Assembly: GCA_003151735.1 (NCBI GenBank) | Contig: PLYI01000065.1 | Location: forward strand, 31,473 to 95,472 | Origin: Candidatus Bathyarchaeota archaeon | Lineage (GTDB): Archaea; Thermoproteota; Bathyarchaeia; Bathyarchaeales; Bathycorpusculaceae | Length of the DNA: 64,000 bases | Direction of reading: 5' to 3' | Part shown: positions 18,358 to 26,477 of the stretch, piece after piece | How positions within the stretch are numbered: the first letter of the stretch is position 1 | Layout of the letters: every line of letters starts with the position of its first letter | Notes under the pieces: generated by a model | What the model was told of the DNA's origin: nothing | The model's input: the letters and a program-made list of their open reading frames with translations, nothing else | The model's database searches: none | Position numbers and translations under genes: made by a program

Positions 18358-18643
18358 GTTTTAAAAAGCTTCTCAAAACCCACACAAAAACAAGCTGCGC
18401 TTAAATTGAGGGGAAAAGTAGTGTTGAGCGGACCAAGCCGTGCGCCAACATCGACAAAGTGCAAAAACAGAAGGGGAACACTTCATCGCTGTCAGCAGCC
18501 AGACCCGCCTAACGGGGGGTATAAGCTTCTTCTTTCTTGGTACCCGTTAGATTTAATTTAATATAAAATGATGTTGTCTCAACTTGAAGCAACAACTGCT
18601 AAGTACCAAACAACTTTAGAGTTTGGATAGTTTTCCAAAAAAA

Positions 18644-18796
18644 TTAATATGACACTTTGAAGTGGTTGCCGCAAGCTGAACAAATGTAAACAGCTAAACA
18701 GAAACAAGAATTCTCTAATTTCTTATCAGGTTTGCCCAGCTTTTTTCCACATTTGGGGCAGCTAACCGTAAAAACACAGTTTTGTAAATAAATCAC
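18644..18796 (-). CDS. Very small zinc-ribbon protein
   Basis: Too short for the ORF track. From GTG 18796 a 50-residue product is read whose core is SCPKCGKKLGK, then SCFCLAVYICSACGNHF, ending KVSY. Two CxxC knuckles about 30 residues apart form a typical zinc ribbon. The start is uncertain, with no clear ribosome binding site. It lies in an otherwise gene-poor stretch. Confidence 0.5.
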   Translation of the reverse strand: MIYLQNCVFTVSCPKCGKKLGKPDKKLENSCFCLAVYICSACGNHFKVSY

Positions 18797-19049
18797 CCAA
18801 GACTTTATAACTATAAGTTAGCCGCGAAAATGGATAAAAGAATATGTGTGTATGGTCAAGCAGCCACAATTCACTCGTGATGTTTTCATAGGGATTTCTG
18901 CGAGCTACTATTTTTTTGCTCCATCAAAAGTGATGCCTGCACCCCAGTTATAGTTCCCAGCTATTTTTTAAAACATTAATTTCATTTAATAATTTAATTT
19001 GGGTTGACCTTCTAAATTCTTGAAGCGTTTTGAGAAAGTCGGAGAAAAC

Positions 19050-19202
19050 TTAACTACGTACGTTTTTTTCAAGGTTTAACTCTCGAATAAGCTCTTCTAG
19101 CGGTCGGCTTTTGCCTTCTTCAACCTCTCGCAGGGTTGTTTTGAGGTCTTTGGCGAGCTTTTTGTCTTGTGAAACCTCTATTGTTTCCAGTAGTTCTTCC
19201 AT
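19050..19202 (-). CDS. Small antitoxin-like protein
   Basis: The 50-residue product from ATG 19202 (MEELLETIEVSQDKKLAKDL...) is helical and charged, ending in a REVEEGKSRPLEELIREL-like segment. That tail resembles the C-terminal half of RelB/prevent-host-death type antitoxins, where EGK/R-x-x-LEE is common. No toxin gene is visible on either side, so it could be an orphan antitoxin or an unrelated small helical protein. Confidence 0.45.
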   Translation of the reverse strand: MEELLETIEVSQDKKLAKDLKTTLREVEEGKSRPLEELIRELNLEKNVRS

Positions 19203-19328
19203 GAAGTCTGTGACTCCTATATAAGAGGGCTATAGAAAAAGATCACAGCTAAAGTGCCCAGCAACTTGGCGCAAAACTTCAGCGATTGGTGATGCAATAG
19301 CTTTTTTAATGGTCGCTTCTCCCTTATT

Positions 19329-20384
19329 TTGCGGTGCACAGTTACGGAAGAACCTCAGATTTGGATTCCTATGGATGGAGACACCTTCGTTACAAAAGAC
19401 GGTTTCATCATGAACACTTTTGGGTACGAACACCCCGATGACCGTGTCTTCGCATTCCTCAAATATATCCCCGCGCAGTATAAGCAACTTTTCAACGTGG
19501 AAATGCTGGCTCGCACATGGAAATTTGGGGCAGGCGAACTTACGCAGCAGCTTTTCCGCGCAGAAAAACTCTACACAGCCAAAAACTACCAAACATTCAT
19601 CGAAGCCTTCCGCAAAACCTTCCCCAACTATCTTTTCTTTGACCAGACACGTGGCAAAGAACTCATAACCGCGCCACTTGACGCAATTGAGCAGGTTTTT
19701 GTGCCTAAAGACCGCTTAGTTTGGCTTCAGAATTTGCCTAAGCCTGATGGACTCCAGAAAATGGCGCTAAACCTCATTGACCTTGTCTCCGAGGAGTCAG
19801 GGGTGCCATGCAGCGATTTAGGCATCCACGGCAGCATTGCGTTGGAGATGCATGCGCCGGAATCAGACATTGACTTTGTGGTTTACGGCACAAGTAACTT
19901 CCGCGTTGTCGAAGAAGCCATACAGCGGCTCGTAAACGAAAACAAACTCAGCTATATTGCGGGTAACCGTATTGAGGCAGCTCGAAAATTCGTGGGCAAA
20001 TACCTGGGTAAAATCTGGATGTACAACGCAACCAAGAAACGCGACGAAGTCAAAACGCAATTTGGCGATTACACTTACACGCCTCTGGCGCAGCTTCGTT
20101 TCGCAGCAAATGTCTGCAACGACACTGAAACTATGTATCGCCCAGCAATCTACAAAATCAGCAACTACCAACCCCAAGATGATCAGTCTGAGCTTGACCT
20201 TGACAAAATCCCGGTGCAGGTTGTCTCGAACATCGGGTGCTACCGAAACGTCGCCCGAGCAGGACAGCAAATTAAAGTTGCGGGAACACTTGAAAAAGTC
20301 CAGTCAACACGTGACAGCAGCGTTTTCTACCAGGTCGTTGTTGGAACAGCCACTTCAGAAGAAGAGTACATATGGCCAACATAA
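19329..20384 (+). CDS. Predicted nucleotidyltransferase, paralogue 1
   Basis: The 351-residue protein contains [20 protein letters not shown], the GS...DxD motif of DNA polymerase beta-like nucleotidyltransferases that binds metal and NTP. The N-terminal part has a conserved [20 protein letters not shown] motif shared with its two paralogues. A C-terminal beta-rich domain (about 280-345, VAGTLEKVQ) looks OB-fold like. It resembles the archaeal COG1665-type group, whose substrate is unknown. TTG 19329 and ATG 19371 are both possible; an A/T-rich element about 25 bases before 19329 favours a leaderless TTG. Its end overlaps the next gene by 13 bases. Confidence 0.75.
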   Translation: MRCTVTEEPQIWIPMDGDTFVTKDGFIMNTFGYEHPDDRVFAFLKYIPAQYKQLFNVEMLARTWKFGAGELTQQLFRAEKLYTAKNYQTFIEAFRKTFPNYLFFDQTRGKELITAPLDAIEQVFVPKDRLVWLQNLPKPDGLQKMALNLIDLVSEESGVPCSDLGIHGSIALEMHAPESDIDFVVYGTSNFRVVEEAIQRLVNENKLSYIAGNRIEAARKFVGKYLGKIWMYNATKKRDEVKTQFGDYTYTPLAQLRFAANVCNDTETMYRPAIYKISNYQPQDDQSELDLDKIPVQVVSNIGCYRNVARAGQQIKVAGTLEKVQSTRDSSVFYQVVVGTATSEEEYIWPT

Positions 20385-21451
20385 ACTTACGCGACCGCGA
20401 CGCCATCCAAACGCGGGAAGGCTTGATTTTCCGCGTGTTTGGCTATAGTCATCCGAAAGACGGTTATGTCTGCGATGCAGAGTATGCCACCTCAAAAATT
20501 TTCCAATCAACCGACCCACGTGCGCCCCGAACGGGCAGAAGCGAACTCTTCTACAAGTTTTACAACGACGAAGGCATGAGACTCATCGCAAAGAAGTACC
20601 CTCAATACCTCATCAACCACGAAATGCTCGGCTTAAAAATCGTGGGCGTACCCCAAAACCTCATCGTTGAAGCGAGACAACCGCAGCCGCGTCTTCAGGA
20701 ACTGCTTAATACGGGACCAACTGATTCTTTGCTTGCGGCTATGGAGCGTGTTTTAAAAATTGCAACTGAAAACTCGGGTATTTCAGAGTTTAGTTTCGGG
20801 GTTTTCGGTTCAATGCTGCATGGGTTTCATCATCCGAAGTTTTCCGATATTGACTTTACAATTTATGGAAAAACAGAAAACGCCAAAATGCGCCAAACCA
20901 TGTCAAAACTATATTCCGATGGCAGTTCGGGTTTAAGAAACGAATTCGAATCCGAAGACGCTATGAAGGGCAAGGATTGGCGCTTCAAGAATTTTGACGT
21001 TAAAGATTTCGTTTGGCACCAGCGGCGCAAAATGATCTACGGGTTATACGACGATACCGCAAACAGCGGCAGAGTTATCAAAGCCGAATTCGAACCCGTA
21101 AAAACCTGGAACGAAATAAAGTCCGAGTACGACCCGCAAACAAAAATTAAGCAGAAGGGTTGGGTCAAACTAAAAGCGAAAGTCACAGAGGATCATGAAG
21201 CGCCGTTTATACCATCCATCTACGGTATAGAATCCCTGGAAGTTCTAAGCGGTCCAAAAGAGGCGTTTAAGGCAACGCGGATTTTCAGTTACATGGAGGA
21301 GTTTCGTCAGCAAGCCCAAAAAGATGAAACCGTGATTGTTGAAGGTAACTTAGAGGAAGTCGAATCTCCAATAGGAAACTTCTGGCAGGTAACATTGACT
21401 TATTGCCCACGTTACTACGAACAGGTACTCAAAGTCCAGCGCTCTGTGTGA
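20372..21451 (+). CDS. Predicted nucleotidyltransferase, paralogue 2
   Basis: The 359-residue product is related to its upstream neighbour. The N-terminal [20 protein letters not shown] aligns with the same region there, and [20 protein letters not shown] holds the GS...DxD nucleotidyltransferase motif. A C-terminal domain ([20 protein letters not shown]) corresponds to the OB-like domain. The ATG lies inside the previous gene, so translation is probably coupled. A strong hairpin follows the stop directly. The substrate is not known; the low similarity between paralogues suggests different partners. Confidence 0.75.
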   Translation: MANINLRDRDAIQTREGLIFRVFGYSHPKDGYVCDAEYATSKIFQSTDPRAPRTGRSELFYKFYNDEGMRLIAKKYPQYLINHEMLGLKIVGVPQNLIVEARQPQPRLQELLNTGPTDSLLAAMERVLKIATENSGISEFSFGVFGSMLHGFHHPKFSDIDFTIYGKTENAKMRQTMSKLYSDGSSGLRNEFESEDAMKGKDWRFKNFDVKDFVWHQRRKMIYGLYDDTANSGRVIKAEFEPVKTWNEIKSEYDPQTKIKQKGWVKLKAKVTEDHEAPFIPSIYGIESLEVLSGPKEAFKATRIFSYMEEFRQQAQKDETVIVEGNLEEVESPIGNFWQVTLTYCPRYYEQVLKVQRSV

Positions 21452-21500
21452 TTGTTGTTGCAACGCGCAGAACTTTGAGTTGCAATTGCAACAACAACAA
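21452..21500. repeat. Inverted repeat (12-bp arms) after the nucleotidyltransferase pair
   Basis: TTGTTGTTGCAA (21452-21463) is exactly complementary to TTGCAACAACAA (21486-21497), with a 22-base loop that itself contains the palindrome TTGCAATTGCAA. It begins at the stop codon of the second nucleotidyltransferase. It could act as a terminator-like or mRNA-stabilising hairpin, or be a mobile-element end. Confidence 0.6.
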
Positions 21501-21867
21501 CTTCTCCCGCAAAAGGCAATGCTGACTCTTTGGTATTTCTGAAAGATACAACAATCGTTGTACAAATGCTTGTGCAGCAGCATCAGTAGCATTTTCTCCA
21601 GCTCCCGTTTTGGTTATAGCTCCTGTTAGTGCTCTTAACGTCGCTGATGTCGTAGCTGATAGTATAAGACTAAACCGTTTAACTTGGGTTTATCTCTGAA
21701 AGATAACACCCAATCTCAGCTCCCATTCGCAGTAGTATCACTATCATCATTATCTTCAAAGGCTCCAATTCCTAATCCAGCTCCTGCCCTCGATCCAATC
21801 ACCGTAAGCGAGGTTTCTCTAGAATTGAAAACGATCGGACCATTACCAAGTGTCTAAAAACTTACAA
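21501..21867 (-). other. Gene-less stretch with remnants of coding sequence
   Basis: No intact gene lies here. On the minus strand short open stretches with protein-like composition can be read (VIGSRAGAGLGIGAFEDNDD, then a TGA; LSATTSATLRALTGAITKTG in another frame). Ala/Gly/Thr-rich sequence like this could be a decayed surface or phage-type protein, but no family is recognised. Confidence 0.3.
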
Positions 21868-22905
21868 CTAGGCGTGGTTTTTGCGAATAACCATGTAGTC
21901 TGTGGGTTTGTTTCCGATAATGATGCGGTAGTGTGATTCGCCTATTCGGTTGTCTGTAACGTGCTCAACTTTTCCCTGAACCTCAACTATGGTAGGTTCC
22001 TGTTGATTTGTGGGCACTTGCTGGCAGAACCTGCCGCGGAAGGAAACAACCTCAGTAATTGGCGAGAGTTTGGGTCCTTCAACAACATTAACATCCTTGA
22101 GTTTGTATGTGCAGGGCGTAAAAAGTGAATCTGAGGCGTCAGCTATGTTGGCTGTTATTTTTGTGTACCCAGCGTTCATGAAGCACACATCCCCATAGCG
22201 CTCGTTTGTTTCGCTCCAGTCCTTCACGAAGCGGATGAAGTAGTCGGTTCCCATGAACATGCCTTGGAAGGCTTTTCGACTTTCGACCTTGGTGAAGTCT
22301 TCGAAGCTCATCTGGGTGTCTTTCGAACGGAACTCGAAGAGCGTCTGCAGTTCCTCTGGGCTGTAGGGTTTGAAGCCTGATCCCTCGGTTTTGAGCAGCT
22401 GTTGCAGGGCAGCGTAGGCTTTTCGGCTGTTTTCAACCCCGTAAACGAGTGGGTCGATATCTGACTTTTCAGTGGTTAACCCCGCCATTATTGAGCCTGA
22501 AATGCCGATGGCGCTCCAAGGAATGCCTGCTTCCGCCTTTAATGTTTGAGCCAACTGCAAAGCCTTACTTTCAAGCACAGTCAAATCCTTAGCTGACCGA
22601 AGCGCCCAAAGCTTCTCCTCTGGCTTGTAGTGCTCAGCTACCTGCGCAACTGGAACTTCGCACATTGTTTCGCCGAAAACTGGATCAAAAACTATGAGTT
22701 CAGGGTGGTTTTCCTGTAGGTACTTGAAGCGGTCGCCGAGACTGTAGACTTTGCCGTAGTTAGCGTCTTTGCCTTTTCGGGCGCCCCCTGCTTGAGGAAT
22801 GAAACGGGGAAACGCTATAACCTTGTTTGGCGGGTGAACTAAGCCTTTAACGTCAAAAACCACGCCGCTTTTTGTCTTGATTAAGTCGCCCTCGCGTGCT
22901 TTCAT
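21868..22905 (-). CDS. Predicted nucleotidyltransferase, paralogue 3
   Basis: This is the third member of the group, on the opposite strand. It has IKTKSGVVFDVKGLVHPPNK near the N-terminus, IGISGSIMAGLTTEKSDIDP as the GS...DxD catalytic motif, and a C-terminal OB-like domain (VEVQGKVEHVTDNRIGESHY). Length is about 345 residues from ATG 22905; TTG 22914 is an in-frame alternative. It converges on the tandem pair from across the hairpin and decayed stretch. A DID triplet is present in all three, consistent with active enzymes. Confidence 0.75.
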   Translation of the reverse strand: MKAREGDLIKTKSGVVFDVKGLVHPPNKVIAFPRFIPQAGGARKGKDANYGKVYSLGDRFKYLQENHPELIVFDPVFGETMCEVPVAQVAEHYKPEEKLWALRSAKDLTVLESKALQLAQTLKAEAGIPWSAIGISGSIMAGLTTEKSDIDPLVYGVENSRKAYAALQQLLKTEGSGFKPYSPEELQTLFEFRSKDTQMSFEDFTKVESRKAFQGMFMGTDYFIRFVKDWSETNERYGDVCFMNAGYTKITANIADASDSLFTPCTYKLKDVNVVEGPKLSPITEVVSFRGRFCQQVPTNQQEPTIVEVQGKVEHVTDNRIGESHYRIIIGNKPTDYMVIRKNHA

Positions 22906-22977
22906 GCTAATCAATGCTTGTAGTTTTCAAAACTTTAATAAACCTTTTTTAAACAAAATACCCACAGAGCGTCCCGC

Positions 22978-23925
22978 ATGTCCAACTGCGAAAAAGCCCA
23001 ACACATCTCAAAATGCCTACAACTGGCAATAATGCTTGAAGTCACCGCAGAAAAACCAGGCAACGTCAGCTTCACATCTAGCTTCGAAGGCACAAGGGTT
23101 GAGCATTTTTTAGCTTCCGCCGTCGCCGCAGGACCAACTTTTCAAGAGGCAGCTTACCTCGGAACTACAGTTGCTGAGAAAAGGCTTGAAGTCGGCAAGG
23201 TTGGTTTGGGCGAATTGATTAAGGATTGTGCCTCGGATGTTAATGCTTGGCAGAAGGGCGGAAACACCATTCTTGGCACAGTAATGCTGCTTGTTCCCAT
23301 CGCTGTTGCCGCAGGCATAACGCCTATGAGGAAAGGTTATATTTTAGATTTTCCTAAAATGCGCAAAAACATTGACTTGGCTGTTAAATCGACTACCGCA
23401 TTGGATTCTGTTCACCTCTACGAAGCAGTCGACATTGCTAGCCCCAGTGGACTTGGCGACGCCCCAGACCTCGACGTAACCGACCCAGCTTCCAAAGAAC
23501 GGCTGCTAAAAGAAAATGTCAGTCTGTTTGAGGTTTTCAAAATCGCCTCAGTCTACGACGACATATGCTACGAATGGGTCCACAATTACTCCATAACCTT
23601 CGATTTAGCATACCCTTACCTGATGAAGCAACTTGAAAGCAACCCCCTCAACACCGCGGTTGTCCACACTTTTCTGAAAATCCTCTCTGAACGACCAGAC
23701 ACCTTCATCGCACGCAAAGTCAACAAAGAAAAAGCCCGAGAAGTATCCGCGGAAGCGAAAACTGTGCTCGAGCTAGGTGGATTAGAAACCGCTAAGGGAA
23801 AAAAGAGCCTCGCAGAATTCGACAGAAAACTTCGCGCTAAAGGCAACTCGAGCAACCCAGGCACCACAGCCGACCTAACTGCCACTGCATTGGCGCTCTG
23901 TACCCTCAGCGGATACAGACCCTAA
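22978..23925 (+). CDS. CitG-like triphosphoribosyl-dephospho-CoA synthase family protein
   Basis: The 315-residue protein has the family signature LEVTAEKPGNVSFTSSFEGT, followed by VEHFLASAVAAGPTF and QKGGNTILGTVMLL. In bacteria CitG/MdcB join dephospho-CoA and ATP to make a prosthetic-group precursor for citrate or malonate decarboxylase. No such decarboxylase is present here. Archaeal members probably transfer a phosphoribosyl-type group in another pathway; proximity to mch (850 bases) hints at C1-cofactor metabolism, which is inference. Divergent from the third nucleotidyltransferase gene. Confidence 0.8.
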   Translation: MSNCEKAQHISKCLQLAIMLEVTAEKPGNVSFTSSFEGTRVEHFLASAVAAGPTFQEAAYLGTTVAEKRLEVGKVGLGELIKDCASDVNAWQKGGNTILGTVMLLVPIAVAAGITPMRKGYILDFPKMRKNIDLAVKSTTALDSVHLYEAVDIASPSGLGDAPDLDVTDPASKERLLKENVSLFEVFKIASVYDDICYEWVHNYSITFDLAYPYLMKQLESNPLNTAVVHTFLKILSERPDTFIARKVNKEKAREVSAEAKTVLELGGLETAKGKKSLAEFDRKLRAKGNSSNPGTTADLTATALALCTLSGYRP

Positions 23926-23962
23926 GACCCGCTTCAACAAGCTATTGACGTTTTCACCCGTC

Positions 23963-24015
23963 AATATGACCTACCCTCTTAGGTTTCTGCAATGATATCC
24001 TATTAGGATCCAAAT
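23963..24015 (+). repeat. Dispersed ~54-bp repeat, copy 2
   Basis: Second copy of the element at 3998-4051, sharing TTAGGTTTCTGCAATGA exactly plus matching flanks. It carries two TTAGG direct repeats. A shorter derivative at 24635-24653 (CCTCTTAGGATCCAAAT) looks like this copy after deletion between the two TTAGG sequences. Confidence 0.6.
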
Positions 24016-24145
24016 GTGCTAGCGCCTCACCTCCCCTCAATAGTTTCTACATAGAACCACTCTCCCAAACCCAAACACAGAAAAGCGGCTTATCGAAGAA
24101 GAAAAATTCTTATAGATAATTCAGCTTATTGCTAGTTTGGTAGTT

Positions 24146-24559
24146 ATGAGGAAAGTATTAGTGTTTGTGCTAGTGCTTTTCTGTTTGATTTTAGCAATGC
24201 CTTTAGTTAGTTCTAATCCTATTCCGCCTGCACATGAAGCTAATTCTCAACTTGCATTTGTCTACCCTGCAATAACTATTTTAGGGGTAGTACTTGCGAA
24301 TTTAGCAATATATCTGATAAGAAGAAAGAGTATTAACAAACACAGTTTTCTCCATATTCTAACGGTTTCTCTTATTATTTCATTATTAGTGTTTTATGGT
24401 AGGATACTAACATCGGGTGAACATAGAATCAGTGATATTTCATGGAATTTAGTAATTAATTCATTCACTATATTTGGCTACATAACGATGGCTGTTACCT
24501 TAGCAGTAATTGCGGACTCAGCTATCTATTTGATAAGAAGAAGAGAATTATGGGTCTAG
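24146..24559 (+). CDS. Small exported/membrane protein, unknown
   Basis: The product of about 137 residues starts at ATG 24146 with a signal-like helix (MRKVLVFVLVLFCLILAMPL). A short outside segment (NPIPPAHEANS) is followed by three more helices, two of which end in the repeated IYLIRRK/IYLIRRR. The two internal YLIRR motifs suggest an internal duplication. TTCTTATAGA about 35 bases upstream is a probable TATA box. It is flanked by two copies of the dispersed repeat family. No family is recognised. Confidence 0.6.
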   Translation: MRKVLVFVLVLFCLILAMPLVSSNPIPPAHEANSQLAFVYPAITILGVVLANLAIYLIRRKSINKHSFLHILTVSLIISLLVFYGRILTSGEHRISDISWNLVINSFTIFGYITMAVTLAVIADSAIYLIRRRELWV

Positions 24560-24634
24560 AGAATTAAATTGGAGCATTGCTTCTTGCTGTTGGGCACAAT
24601 TCTGTTAATCCTTTAGTTTTGGTTTGGGGGCTAG

Positions 24635-24653
24635 AACCTCTTAGGATCCAAAT
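24635..24653 (+). repeat. Short derivative of the dispersed repeat
   Basis: CCTCTTAGGATCCAAAT matches the two ends of copy 2 with the middle removed at the TTAGG direct repeats. It follows the 3' end of the small membrane-protein gene, as the other copies follow genes. Confidence 0.4.
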
Positions 24654-24728
24654 ATGATGGTGCGGGCTTTTTGGACAAAAAAGCAAATGAACCCTTAAAA
24701 TAGTTTGAGTAAGAAACCAAGCATTAAC

Positions 24729-24740
24729 TTTAATATTTAA
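24729..24740 (+). promoter_or_regulatory. TATA-box of mch
   Basis: TTTAATATTTAA lies 50 bases before the mch start codon, in an A/T-rich stretch, and would place the transcription start about 20-25 bases upstream of the ATG. AGAAGTGA near the start could help ribosome binding. Confidence 0.45.
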
Positions 24741-24778
24741 AAACAATCAAGTAAAGATACTCAAAGAAGTGAAAAGTT

Positions 24779-25741
24779 ATGGGAGCACTTAGCGTAAACC
24801 AAATGGCTTGGAAAATAGCTCAGAAATTCATAGATAACCCAGAATTTTACGGTGTAACCGTTTCTAAATCGACTGCTGGAGCCACAATCGTCGATGCAGG
24901 CGTAAATACATCGGGCGGTTTTCAAGCAGGCAAAAAACTAACGGAACTATGCTTGGGCGGCGCTGGAGAAGCCCAGTTAGGCTTCAAAACCTACGGTGAC
25001 TTGAATTTTCCGTCCATAACCATCTCGACAGACCATCCAGCAATTGCAGCGTTGGGTTCCCAGTTTGCAGGTTGGCGCATCAAAGAACCAGACGGCTCCA
25101 TAGCCATTGGCTCAGGTCCAATTCGTGCACTGGCGCTAAAGCCAAAAGACGTTTTTGAAGAGATTGGCTACATGGACGTCAGTGATAAGGCAGTGCTCAC
25201 ATTGGAGAGCAACAAGCTGCCTTCGGATGCCCTCATTGAGAAGGTAACGACTGCAAGCGGCGTATCAGCCCAAAACTTGATTGCTGTTGTAGCCCCGACC
25301 GCAAGCATCGCCGGTTTGACGCAGGTAGCTGGAAGAGTTGTTGAAGTTGGCATTCATAAGCTTAGAACTCTGGGTTTAAGCCCCAAAGTGATTCGTTACG
25401 CTATTGGTTACGCTCCGATTCCGCCGCTTAGCAAAGATTTTGAGGTTGCTATGGCACGGACAAACGACGCAATACTCTACGGAGGAACAGTCTACTGCAC
25501 AGTTGACTATGACGATGAAACTGCGCTGCAGAAAATCGTTGAACAAGCACCCTCCATGGCTTCCAAGGATTATGGCAAACCTTTCCTACAGATTTTCCGC
25601 GAAGCCGACAAAGACTTCTACAAAATCGACCACGGCCTATTCTCCCCAGCAGTAATAATGATTAATAATCCAAAAACAGGAAAAACGTTCAAAGCGGGAA
25701 AAATAAACCCTGAGGTGCTGGCTGAATCCTTAGGTTTCTAA
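24779..25741 (+). CDS. mch: Methenyltetrahydromethanopterin cyclohydrolase
   Basis: This 320-residue enzyme interconverts N5,N10-methenyl-H4MPT and N5-formyl-H4MPT in the archaeal C1 branch (methanogenesis, methyl oxidation or the Wood-Ljungdahl pathway). Recognisable segments are MGALSVNQMAWKIAQKFIDN, GATIVDAGVNTSGGFQAGK and ELCLGGAGEAQLG near the N-terminus, and RTNDAILYGGTVYCTVD later. The length is normal for Mch. It is cytoplasmic. It stands alone with its own TATA box and converges on an ECF S-component gene. Confidence 0.95.
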   Translation: MGALSVNQMAWKIAQKFIDNPEFYGVTVSKSTAGATIVDAGVNTSGGFQAGKKLTELCLGGAGEAQLGFKTYGDLNFPSITISTDHPAIAALGSQFAGWRIKEPDGSIAIGSGPIRALALKPKDVFEEIGYMDVSDKAVLTLESNKLPSDALIEKVTTASGVSAQNLIAVVAPTASIAGLTQVAGRVVEVGIHKLRTLGLSPKVIRYAIGYAPIPPLSKDFEVAMARTNDAILYGGTVYCTVDYDDETALQKIVEQAPSMASKDYGKPFLQIFREADKDFYKIDHGLFSPAVIMINNPKTGKTFKAGKINPEVLAESLGF

Positions 25742-25752
25742 GCCTTTCTTTT

Positions 25753-26337
25753 TTAATGAATCTTGTATCTTGAACTAATTGCCACTACTGTTGCAAGAGC
25801 CACCGGTATTGTGTATAATGCCACTGTTGCATTGAAGAGGGCACTCAAAGGCAGAAATGCTAACGAAGCCCCTGAAGAATATGCTAAGCCTACTGGCGGA
25901 GATTGCTGTAGGAAAAAGTAATTCGTCATTGAAGTTATTGCAACGCGGAATATGATTCCTAAGGCGGTAGCTGATACGCTTATCATTTTGATGTGTTCCC
26001 GTAGAAAGTTGTCCACGCTTTCTTTTTTATGGCCATGAGTAGAAATTATGTATGGAATGTATGCACCTAACATCATCGCAAGTATGGCAATGAGGTTGTA
26101 AACTGGTCCGAAGGGCAAAAATCCAGGGAAATAAATCAGAAGAATGAGTGTATTTATACCTGATGTTATTAAACCAGCTATTGGCCCCAATGCTAAGAAG
26201 GCTATTACTATAGGTATCTCCCAGAGTTGATAGTATAGAAAGGGCGCGTAAGGCGCTGGAATTTTCGGTCCAGCAATGTTTAAGGCTATTGTTAATGCGA
26301 CAAATACTATGATTAGTGCAAGGCTTTTGGTGTTCAT
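25753..26337 (-). CDS. ECF transporter S-component-like membrane protein
   Basis: The 194-residue protein has about six hydrophobic helices: LALIIVFVALTIALNIAGP, LYYQLWEIPIVIAFLALGP, LITSGINTLILLIYFPG and others. The Leu-rich pattern with the WEIPIVIAFLALGPIAGL segment is typical of ECF S-components, which bind a vitamin or metal for uptake. No EcfA ATPases or EcfT are in the window, so it would have to share a module encoded elsewhere. The ligand is not predictable; a short gap to mch does not prove a link. Confidence 0.75.
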   Translation of the reverse strand: MNTKSLALIIVFVALTIALNIAGPKIPAPYAPFLYYQLWEIPIVIAFLALGPIAGLITSGINTLILLIYFPGFLPFGPVYNLIAILAMMLGAYIPYIISTHGHKKESVDNFLREHIKMISVSATALGIIFRVAITSMTNYFFLQQSPPVGLAYSSGASLAFLPLSALFNATVALYTIPVALATVVAISSRYKIH

Positions 26338-26477
26338 GGGTGGTTCTTCTCTTGGTGTTTCAATGGAGCGTTACCTATTTAAGAGTAGCTACCCGAAAAA
26401 GAGTGCTGGAACTGGCTAGAATTGGGCTAAAATTGATAAACAACCCAACACACTAACACTAAGCAAGTGAAGTATCG

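Noticed and set aside
18852-18953. 33-residue frame from ATG (VKQPQFTRDVF...)
   Set aside because: No ribosome binding site or recognisable motif; may be chance.
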